Assembly: GCA_964505475.1 (NCBI GenBank)
Contig: CAZDIJ010000119.1
Span: forward strand, 1 to 5,398
Origin: JAGXQV01 sp964505475
Lineage (GTDB): Bacteria > Pseudomonadota > Gammaproteobacteria > Burkholderiales > Sulfuricellaceae
DNA: 5,398 bases
Reading direction: 5' to 3'
Shown piece by piece: positions 1-4,709 of the stretch. Position numbers and translations under genes: made by a program. Every line of letters begins with the position of its first letter. Within the stretch, counting starts at the first letter, position 1. The notes below the pieces were generated by a model. It saw only the letters and a program-made list of their open reading frames with translations. It searched no databases and was not told the origin of the DNA.

Positions 1-2
1 AA

Positions 3-965
3 CATGCCTCATTGCGCCAGCTCAAAGTGTTCGAGGCGGTGGCGCGCCATCTCAGTTACACCCGCGCCGCCGAGGAGCTGCACCTGACCCAGCCGACGGT
101 GTCGATCCAGCTCAAACAGCTTGCCGACATCGCCGGACTGCCATTGCTGGAGCAGGTCGGCAAGCGGGTGTTCCTGACCGATGCCGGGCGCGAGCTGCTC
201 AAGGTTTGCCGCGACATTTTCGAGGGATTGGCGCGCTTCGAGATGCTGGTGTCGGACATGAAGGGGGTGAAGGCGGGCAAGCTGCGCCTGGCGGTGATTA
301 CCACCGCCAAGTATTTCGTGCCGCGTCTGCTCGGGCTGTTCTGCCAGCGCTATCCCGGCATCGAGGTATCGCTCAAGGTGACTAACCGCGAGCGGGTGTT
401 GCAGCGCATCGCCGACAATCTCGACGATCTCTACGTGCTCGGCCAGCCGCCGGAGAACCTGGAAGTCGAAATCGAACCTTTTCTGGAGAACCCGCTGGTG
501 GTGCTGGCGGCGCGCGGCCATCCGCTGGCGGCGGAGAAGCATATCGCGCTGCAACGCCTGGTGGAGTTTCCGTTCCTGATGCGCGAGCCGGGTTCCGGCA
601 CCCGCCTGGCCACCGAGCGTTTTTTCGCCGAGCGCGGGTTGAAAGTCCAGGTGCGGATGGAACTCGGCAGCAACGAGGCGATCAAGCAGGCGGTGATCGG
701 CGGCCTCGGCATCGCCGTGCTGTCGGCGCACGCGCTGGCGCTGGAGCGCACCAGCGACGAGCTGGCGCTTCTCGATGCCGAGGACTTTCCGATCCGCCGC
801 CACTGGTACGTGGCCTACCCCAAGGACAAGCAGCCGTCGGTGGTGGCGCAGACCTTTCTCGATTTCCTGCGCGAGGAAAGCAAGCTGCTGGGGGAAAACT
901 ATTTGCGCGGCATCACCGGCTTTCCCGCCCCGGCGCGGGGACGGAAGAAAAACGCCGCGGCCTGA
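3..965 (+). CDS. cbbR: CbbR-like LysR-family transcriptional regulator (5' end cut by window edge)
   Basis: This is a LysR-type DNA-binding regulator that most resembles CbbR, the activator of Calvin-cycle (RubisCO, cbb) operons, which senses metabolites such as NADPH or phosphorylated sugars in the cytoplasm. The N-terminal winged helix-turn-helix is intact from the first visible codons: LRQLKVFEAVARHLSYTRAA, then the recognition helix TQPTVSIQLKQL. The effector domain (about residues 90-295) carries CbbR-typical stretches: VTNRERVLQ, LGQPPENLEVE, FLENPLVV, REPGSGTR and GGLGIAVLSAHAL. The tail is short and basic (GRKKNAAA). The reading frame stays open to the left edge (H-A-S before LRQL), and the TTG at 12 lies inside the conserved HTH start, so the true start is probably just upstream of the window; the ATG at 4 is out of frame. 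CbbR genes usually lie divergent to cbb genes, which would be to the left. It ends 10 bp before the convergent tsaC stop. LysR family is certain; CbbR assignment is strong but based on recognition alone. Confidence 0.88.
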   Translation, partial: HASLRQLKVFEAVARHLSYTRAAEELHLTQPTVSIQLKQLADIAGLPLLEQVGKRVFLTDAGRELLKVCRDIFEGLARFEMLVSDMKGVKAGKLRLAVITTAKYFVPRLLGLFCQRYPGIEVSLKVTNRERVLQRIADNLDDLYVLGQPPENLEVEIEPFLENPLVVLAARGHPLAAEKHIALQRLVEFPFLMREPGSGTRLATERFFAERGLKVQVRMELGSNEAIKQAVIGGLGIAVLSAHALALERTSDELALLDAEDFPIRRHWYVAYPKDKQPSVVAQTFLDFLREESKLLGENYLRGITGFPAPARGRKKNAAA

Positions 966-981
966 TCCGGCGCCGTCAGGC
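945..981 (-). terminator. candidate intrinsic terminator for the lipoprotein-tsaC unit
   Basis: Read on the minus strand just past the tsaC stop, GCCTGA and TCAGGC (plus 976-981 and 960-965) form a perfect 6-bp inverted repeat around a GC-rich core. An alternative stem pairs plus 968-972 with 953-957 (CGCCG/CGGCG) and is followed directly by a T-rich tract, TTTTTCTT (plus 945-952). That second form has the layout of a rho-independent terminator for leftward transcription. It lies inside the last codons of cbbR. No T-tract follows on the plus strand, so it would not work for cbbR. The stem is short and its fold is ambiguous. Confidence 0.42.
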
Positions 982-2013
982 AAAACTTTCATCGGCCATC
1001 TCCCGCGCCGGGGTTCCGGGAAGGCTATATAGCGCGGCGGCGCGGCGCAGGCGGTCGTGCACCGTCTGCCAATCCGCATCCAGCGGCGGCGCCTCGGCGA
1101 GGATGCGGTCGAAATTCGCGCCGTCGGCGCTGTGCAGGGCGGCGTAAAGCGCGCGGGCATATGTCGTTGCCCGCGGCGGCATGGGGAAGCGGAACAATCG
1201 CGGGGCATCCGGGGTGGCGGAAGAAGACGCCGTCAATTCCAGAAGCGCCACGCGCTGCCCTTGCGTCGTGAGTTCCCCGGCGCGCCGTTCCAGCGCTTCG
1301 CCAGGCCAGACTTCCAGCGGCGTGGACGGGGCGTAGTGAGAGGCCAGCCGCCCCGGCGCGCGCAGGGACGGTGGAGCGGCGTCGGGCGGCGCGATCTTTT
1401 GCCCGAGTACATCCTCCAGATGCGCCACGGCTATCCCTCCGGGACGCAGCAGCATCGGACGGGCGCCGTCGAAGCCGATAATGGTGGATTCCACGCCCAC
1501 CCGGCAAGGTCCGCCGTCCAGGATCATGTCCACCGCGCCGCCCAGCCCGTTTTGCACATGGGCGGCGGTGGTCGGGCTGATGCGCCCGAAGCGGTTGGCG
1601 GAAGGCGCCGCCAGTCCCTTGTCGCTTCCCAGGGCGTGCAGCAGGGCGAGCGCCACCGGATGATCGGGCACGCGCAGCCCCACCGTATCCTGGCCGCCGG
1701 TGACGAGCCGCTGCACGTGGACGCGGCGCGGCAGGATCAGGGTGAGCGGTCCCGGCCAGAACCCCAGCGCCAGCCGCCAGGCGCCCTCCGGCACTCCGCC
1801 GGCCCAGTAATCCAGCAGGGAGGCGTCGCCGAAATGGACGATCAGCGGATGATCCGCCGGGCGTCCCTTGATCCCGAACACCCGCCGCAACGCCTCCGGG
1901 TTGGCGGCGTCCGCGCCCAGCCCGTATACCGTTTCGGTGGGAAAGGCGACCACGCCGCCCTGCCGCAGAATATCCGCCGCCGCCTGGATGTCTTTTTGGA
2001 GCGTCCGATCCAT
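976..2013 (-). CDS. tsaC: L-threonylcarbamoyladenylate synthase, two-domain Sua5 type
   Basis: This enzyme makes L-threonylcarbamoyl-AMP from threonine, bicarbonate and ATP, the first step of the universal t6A37 modification of ANN-decoding tRNAs; TsaB/D/E then transfer the group to tRNA in the cytoplasm. The 345-residue product has the YrdC-like catalytic domain (about 8-200): FPTETVYGLG (24-33), KGRPADHPL (49-57), the SAN motif (138-140), GVESTI (173-178) and LRPGGI (189-194). A Sua5 linker, PGRLASHYAP (220-229), leads to the C-terminal Sua5 domain, which contains FDRILAEAPP (301-310). The length fits the long Sua5 form rather than the roughly 190-residue TsaC form. The ATG at 2013 is chosen because AAGGA lies 8 nt upstream and the family begins here; the open frame further upstream only shadows the lipoprotein gene. 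The lipoprotein gene ends 17 bp upstream, so the two are likely co-transcribed. It is convergent with cbbR. No key motif is missing. Confidence 0.95.
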   Translation of the reverse strand: MDRTLQKDIQAAADILRQGGVVAFPTETVYGLGADAANPEALRRVFGIKGRPADHPLIVHFGDASLLDYWAGGVPEGAWRLALGFWPGPLTLILPRRVHVQRLVTGGQDTVGLRVPDHPVALALLHALGSDKGLAAPSANRFGRISPTTAAHVQNGLGGAVDMILDGGPCRVGVESTIIGFDGARPMLLRPGGIAVAHLEDVLGQKIAPPDAAPPSLRAPGRLASHYAPSTPLEVWPGEALERRAGELTTQGQRVALLELTASSSATPDAPRLFRFPMPPRATTYARALYAALHSADGANFDRILAEAPPLDADWQTVHDRLRRAAALYSLPGTPAREMADESFA

Positions 2014-2021
2014 CGCCGCCG

Positions 2022-2026
2022 TCCTT
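2022..2026 (-). promoter_or_regulatory. ribosome binding site of tsaC
   Basis: AAGGA on the minus strand, 8 nt before the ATG at 2013, fixes the start of the Sua5-type synthase against a frame that stays open for over 400 nt further upstream. Confidence 0.7.
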
Positions 2027-2030
2027 TTCG

Positions 2031-2480
2031 TCAACCCGCGCCGGGCGGCGCTTGCATGAGGTCGCGCGCTTTGTCGTGGGTGCGCCCCTGTTTGCGCAGG
2101 GAGACATAATGTCCCGCGATGTCCTGGAAAGTGGCGCCTTGTTTGGCGTTTCCCGTGGCCGCCTCGATCACCTCCAGCGGGCTGGCCTGAACATTCATGT
2201 CGCGCAGCAGGCGGGAAACCCGGTTGCCGGCGGCGGCGAGGGCTTCCTCGGGTTCGCCGTAAGCGGCGGCGGCGCTGGCGAGCAGCCCGGCGGCGCTCGC
2301 CACGCGCGCATCGTCCTTGCTCAGTTCGGCGCCGGCGGAAATTTCCGCCAGCCAGTGGGCAATATCGCCCGCTTCCGCCGTTTGGCCGGCGGTGACGGGC
2401 GGCGGCGGGGCGGGCGGCGTCTTGCCGCACCCCGCCAGCGCAATGGCGGCGGCCAGGGAAAAAGTGATAATGGCTTTCAT
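2031..2480 (-). CDS. small Ala-rich putative lipoprotein, function unknown
   Basis: This 149-residue protein is predicted to be exported and lipid-anchored. It has a short type II signal peptide: K2, a hydrophobic core (about 4-16) and a lipobox LAGC with the modified cysteine at 18. Residue 19 of the precursor is Gly, not Asp, so the Lol inner-membrane retention signal is absent and sorting to the outer membrane is expected in a Gram-negative cell. A Pro-rich linker follows (22-28), then a mostly helical, Ala-rich domain (about 35-140) without cysteines and with no motif I recognise. The start at 2480 is set by the signal peptide; a GGA 9 nt upstream is a weak ribosome site. It ends 17 bp before tsaC and is probably co-transcribed with it, but nothing here links it to tRNA modification. 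Frame, lipobox and spacing make it a convincing gene; its function is unknown. Confidence 0.82.
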   Translation of the reverse strand: MKAIITFSLAAAIALAGCGKTPPAPPPPVTAGQTAEAGDIAHWLAEISAGAELSKDDARVASAAGLLASAAAAYGEPEEALAAAGNRVSRLLRDMNVQASPLEVIEAATGNAKQGATFQDIAGHYVSLRKQGRTHDKARDLMQAPPGAG

Positions 2481-2509
2481 CCCAAAAAATCCATTAGGGG
2501 TAAATTCAG

Positions 2510-2538
2510 GCCTTCCCCCCTTTTACAAAGGGGAAGGC
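2510..2538. repeat. intergenic palindrome CCCCTTT-TAC-AAAGGGG with flanking CCTT/AAGG
   Basis: Between the YccA-like gene and the lipoprotein gene, CCCCTTT (2517-2523) and AAAGGGG (2527-2533) pair across a TAC loop. After a two-base bulge (CC, 2515-2516) the stem continues with GCCTT (2510-2514) against AAGGC (2534-2538), giving 12 bp in total. No T-tract follows the stem on either strand, so it is not a classical terminator. Similar C-rich/T...A/G-rich palindromes occur as dispersed intergenic repeats in many proteobacterial genomes. Only one copy lies in this window, so repeat status is inferred. It could instead act as an RNA 3'-end stabiliser for the upstream operon. Confidence 0.45.
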
Positions 2539-2581
2539 GGCGCGTCGTTATCCCGTCCATGCGTTTCGCCATGACTGACTG

Positions 2582-3268
2582 CTAGTCGTTGCTGTTCATG
2601 AAGCCGAGCAGATGCAGCAGGCTGGTGAACAGGTTGAAGATGGAAACGAACAGCGTCACCGTGGCCATGATGTAGTTGGTTTCGCCGCCGTGGATGATGT
2701 TGCTGGTTTCGTAGAGGATCAGCCCGGACATGAGCAGCACGAAAATCGCCGAAACCGCTAGCGACAGACCAGGCATTTCAAAGAACATCGCCGCGAGTCC
2801 CGCCAGGAACCCCACCAGGATGCCGACCGCAAGGAAGCCGCCCATGAAGCTGAAATCCTTGCGGCTGGCCAGGGCGTAGCCGGACAGGCCGAGGAATATC
2901 GCGCCGGTGAGTCCCATGGCGGTTGCCACGATCTGGCCGCCGTTGGGCAGGGACAGATAATGGCTGACGATAGGCCCCAGGGTATAGCCCATGAAGCCGG
3001 TGAGGGCGAACACCAGCACCAGGCCGAGCGCGCTGTCGCGGAACTTGGCGGTGAGGAACAGCAGGCCGAAATAGCCTATCAAGGTGATGATGATGCCAGG
3101 GTGGGGCAGCTTCATGGCCGCCGAAACCGCCGCCGCGCCGGCGCTGAACAGCAGGGTCATGGACAGCAGCAGATAGGTGTTGCGGATGACCTTGTTGGTG
3201 GCGAGCGTGGCGGCGATCTGGCCGGGCGCTTGCAGCGGCAGGGATTGTGTTTGATTGGCCGGGTTCAT
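2582..3268 (-). CDS. yccA: Bax inhibitor-1/YccA family inner-membrane protein
   Basis: This 228-residue integral inner-membrane protein belongs to the BI-1/TMBIM family, YccA branch. E. coli YccA is a substrate and modulator of the FtsH protease and affects quality control of SecY; other family members are pH-sensitive calcium leak channels. Seven hydrophobic segments are visible, at roughly 31-51, 57-73, 79-97, 112-132, 141-161, 168-186 and 200-222. The C-terminal signature from about 183 to 222 (LILYETSNIIHGGETNYI, then VTLFVSIFNLFTSLL) is close to what I recall of E. coli YccA (219 residues). The ATG at 3268 is supported by AGGAG 7 nt upstream and by the family start; the open frame further upstream runs through the neighbouring gene. 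The position of one family aspartate holds E187, and S209 occupies the second (see findings). The HPF-like gene ends 44 bp upstream in the same direction, so an operon is likely. The specific biochemical role here is inferred. Confidence 0.93.
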   Translation of the reverse strand: MNPANQTQSLPLQAPGQIAATLATNKVIRNTYLLLSMTLLFSAGAAAVSAAMKLPHPGIIITLIGYFGLLFLTAKFRDSALGLVLVFALTGFMGYTLGPIVSHYLSLPNGGQIVATAMGLTGAIFLGLSGYALASRKDFSFMGGFLAVGILVGFLAGLAAMFFEMPGLSLAVSAIFVLLMSGLILYETSNIIHGGETNYIMATVTLFVSIFNLFTSLLHLLGFMNSND

Positions 3269-3275
3269 GAGGGTT

Positions 3276-3280
3276 CTCCT
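3276..3280 (-). promoter_or_regulatory. ribosome binding site of the YccA-like gene
   Basis: AGGAG on the minus strand, 7 nt before the ATG at 3268, is a near-ideal Shine-Dalgarno site. It lies in the 44-bp gap after the HPF-like gene and decides the start against a much longer open frame. Confidence 0.75.
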
Positions 3281-3312
3281 GTGGGCGTGAAAAAAATGAA
3301 AAGGGTGCGGGT

Positions 3313-3654
3313 TTATTCCGCCGCCGGCGGCGCCGCGCTGGCGGCGCGGTGTTCTAGGGAACGGTCGATGCGTCGCGTCACGGTGCGGGCGGCGCGGTCG
3401 GCGGCGCGGTCGATGGCGACATAGAGATCGCTTTCGATGTCCTCGACGGCGATCTCGGGGAGTTTTTCCATCGTTATCAAGATGTGGCAGCATTTGTCCG
3501 CGCCGCCGCGCGGGCCGTTGATGTCGGAAACCCGGACGGTGACGCGCCGGATGCGGTCGGCGGCGTGCGCCAGCGCGAAGCGCAGGCGGCGCAGGGCGTG
3601 CTCGCGTATGGCTTCGCTTAGCTCGAAGCCGAGCGATTGAATGTGTATCTGCAT
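3313..3654 (-). CDS. HPF/RaiA-family ribosome-associated (hibernation) protein, short form
   Basis: This 113-residue protein has the single-domain fold of hibernation-promoting factor/RaiA (the 'sigma-54 modulation' family). These proteins bind the 30S decoding region, block tRNA and mRNA sites and protect idle ribosomes in stationary phase or stress. The expected beta-alpha-beta-beta-beta-alpha order can be read: strand 1-7 (MQIHIQS), helix 11-30 (LSEAIREHALRRLRFAL), strand 34-43 (RIRRVTVRVS), a DINGPRGGADKCC turn (44-56), strand 57-62 and a long basic helix at about 72-98 ending TRRIDRS. An Ala/Pro-rich tail (104-113) replaces the dimerisation domain of long HPF. The ATG at 3654 is chosen because AGGA lies 8 nt upstream and strand 1 begins there; an upstream ATG at 3708 has no ribosome site. 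It is first in a likely two-gene unit with the YccA-like gene and is divergent from the NhaR-like regulator. Many betaproteobacteria carry another HPF next to rpoN, so this may be a paralogue; I give no symbol. Confidence 0.9.
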   Translation of the reverse strand: MQIHIQSLGFELSEAIREHALRRLRFALAHAADRIRRVTVRVSDINGPRGGADKCCHILITMEKLPEIAVEDIESDLYVAIDRAADRAARTVTRRIDRSLEHRAASAAPPAAE

Positions 3655-3662
3655 GGCGGTTT

Positions 3663-3666
3663 TCCT
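3663..3666 (-). promoter_or_regulatory. ribosome binding site of the HPF-like gene
   Basis: AGGA (within AGGAAA) on the minus strand, 8 nt before the ATG at 3654, supports this start over the in-frame ATG at 3708. Confidence 0.65.
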
Positions 3667-3715
3667 GGCCGGGTTGCAATGAAACCAGTGTAATGCCTCG
3701 GCATCCACCCAAAAA

Positions 3716-3752
3716 GTCGAATATAATTGACTGTCTATTCGAAAATATCGAA
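3716..3752. promoter_or_regulatory. divergent promoter/operator region with two dyads, one a LysR-type T-N11-A site
   Basis: The 110-bp gap between the HPF-like gene and the NhaR-like regulator turns AT-rich here, against a GC-rich background. A perfect TATAAT lies at 3722-3727 on the plus strand, 37 bp before the regulator's ATG; no good -35 lies at the usual distance, which fits an activator-dependent or weak promoter. A dyad GTC(g)AAT-ATA-ATTGAC (3716-3731) overlaps it. A second, exact dyad TTCGA-AAATA-TCGAA (3738-3752) contains TCGA-N5-TCGA, which is a T-N11-A core as bound by LysR-family proteins. The dyad centres are about 21 bp apart, two helical turns. The minus strand offers TATATT (3720-3725) as a possible -10 for the HPF-like gene. 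Operator function and self-regulation are inferred. Confidence 0.5.
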
Positions 3753-3764
3753 CGTGAACAAGTC

Positions 3765-4670
3765 ATGGGCGCACTCAACTACAAGCATCTGCATTATTTC
3801 TGGGCGGTGGCGAAGAGCGGCGGGGTGGCGCGCGCCAGCGAGCGCCTGAACCTGACGCCGCAAACCGTCAGCGGCCAGTTGAGTCTGTTCGAGGAGGTGC
3901 TGGGCGAAAAGCTGTTCAACCGCGCCGGGCGCCACTTCGATCTGACCGAGACGGGGCGGCTGGTGCTGAGCTATGCCGACGAGATATTCACGCTCGGCCA
4001 GGAGCTGGAAGAGGTTCTGCATCACAGTCCGGCGGGGCGGACGCTGCAATTCAGGGTGGGAATCACCGACGCGGTGCCGAAGTCGGTGGCCTACCAGTTG
4101 TTGAGGCCGGCGATGGAAGTGGCCGAGCCGCCGCGCATTATTTGCCGCGAGGGCAAAATTCCCGGGCTGCTGGCGGAATTGGCGGTGCACCGGCTCGACA
4201 TCGTGATTGCCGACGCACCCATGCCGAATACGGTGGACGTGCGCGGTTTCAGCCACTTTCTCGGGGAGTGCGGGATGACTTTTTTTGCGACGGCGGAATT
4301 GGCGCGGCGGCATTCCGGCGAATTCCCCGCTTGCCTGGACGGTGCGCCGCTGCTTCTGCCCGGCGATGATGTCGCGGTGCGCGCCAAGCTGACGCGCTGG
4401 TTCGGCGAACGGCAAATACGCCCGCGCATCGTCGGCGAATTCGACGACGGCGCCCTGATAAAAGCCTTCGGCCAGGCCGGCGTGGGGATTTTTCCCGCGC
4501 CCACGGCGATTGCCGGGCAGGTGATGCGGCAATACGACGTGGTGAGTATCGGCTCGACCGACGAGGTGATCGAGCAGTTCTATGCCATTTCGGTGGAACG
4601 CAAGCTCACCCACCCCGCCGTGGTCGCCATCAGCCTGGCGGCGCGGCAGGAGTTGTTCGGCGCGCTCTGA
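3765..4670 (+). CDS. nhaR: NhaR-like LysR-family transcriptional regulator
   Basis: This 301-residue LysR-type regulator closely resembles NhaR, which in E. coli (also 301 residues) activates the sodium/proton antiporter gene nhaA in response to Na+ and high pH and also controls osmC and pgaABCD. The N-terminus is NhaR-like: LNYKHLHYFWAVAKSGG (4-20), then the recognition helix NLTPQTVSGQLSLFEE (29-44), KLFNRAGR, and SYADEIFTLGQELEEVL (69-85) in the linker helix. The effector domain follows to the end, with GQAGVGIFPAP as the usual late glycine-rich turn. The ATG at 3765 is preferred because NhaR proteins start just before NxxHLxYFW; the ribosome site is poor (GAACGTGAACAAG), and an ATG at 3693 would add 24 residues without family support. 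It is divergent from the HPF-like gene, with dyads in the shared upstream region, and convergent with the decarboxylase gene 39 bp beyond. No antiporter gene lies in the window, so its target here is unknown. Confidence 0.88.
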   Translation: MGALNYKHLHYFWAVAKSGGVARASERLNLTPQTVSGQLSLFEEVLGEKLFNRAGRHFDLTETGRLVLSYADEIFTLGQELEEVLHHSPAGRTLQFRVGITDAVPKSVAYQLLRPAMEVAEPPRIICREGKIPGLLAELAVHRLDIVIADAPMPNTVDVRGFSHFLGECGMTFFATAELARRHSGEFPACLDGAPLLLPGDDVAVRAKLTRWFGERQIRPRIVGEFDDGALIKAFGQAGVGIFPAPTAIAGQVMRQYDVVSIGSTDEVIEQFYAISVERKLTHPAVVAISLAARQELFGAL

Positions 4671-4709
4671 AACGGGGGCGGCGTTCCGCGGTCAAGCGGT
4701 TTGCCGGTC

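Noticed and set aside
9..1208. 399-codon open frame on the minus strand opposite cbbR
   Set aside because: It is antisense to a well-conserved LysR gene and runs on into tsaC; the product is Arg/His/Gln-rich with no motif. Long antisense frames are expected in GC-rich DNA.
1025..2109. Long open frames on both strands (about 350 codons each) over tsaC
   Set aside because: Both are shadows of the tsaC frame, with low-complexity Arg/Gly/Ala-rich products and no family signature or convincing ribosome site.
2014..2430. N-terminal extension of the Sua5 synthase by 139 residues
   Set aside because: The extension overlaps the lipoprotein gene in another frame and is Arg-rich. The AAGGA site before 2013 and the family start define the shorter protein.
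2481..2581. Promoter for the lipoprotein-tsaC unit (TTGTAA with 17-bp spacing to ATTTAC on the minus strand)
   Set aside because: The -10 match is poor and the -35 lies within the palindrome stem; it cannot be told from chance. Readthrough from the YccA-like gene is also possible.
2561..2587. Tiny plus-strand frame ATG CGT TTC ... TAG
   Set aside because: Only eight codons with no ribosome site, at the end of an antisense shadow frame.
3655..3708. Earlier start (3708) for the HPF-like protein
   Set aside because: The family begins at the first beta strand, MQIHIQS. The earlier ATG lacks a ribosome site, whereas AGGA precedes 3654.
3693..3764. Earlier start (3693) for the NhaR-like regulator
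   Set aside because: The 24 extra residues would be encoded by the AT-rich dyad/promoter region and have no counterpart in NhaR proteins.
3269..3778. N-terminal extension of the YccA-like protein through the HPF-like gene
   Set aside because: The extended part is an out-of-frame reading of the HPF-like gene; AGGAG before 3268 and family length support the 228-residue form.
4671..4709. Possible terminator between the NhaR-like and decarboxylase genes (CCGC-GGTCAA-GCGG followed by TTT)
   Set aside because: The stem is only 4 bp and the T-run only three bases; too weak to annotate. No other structure was seen in this 39-bp gap.
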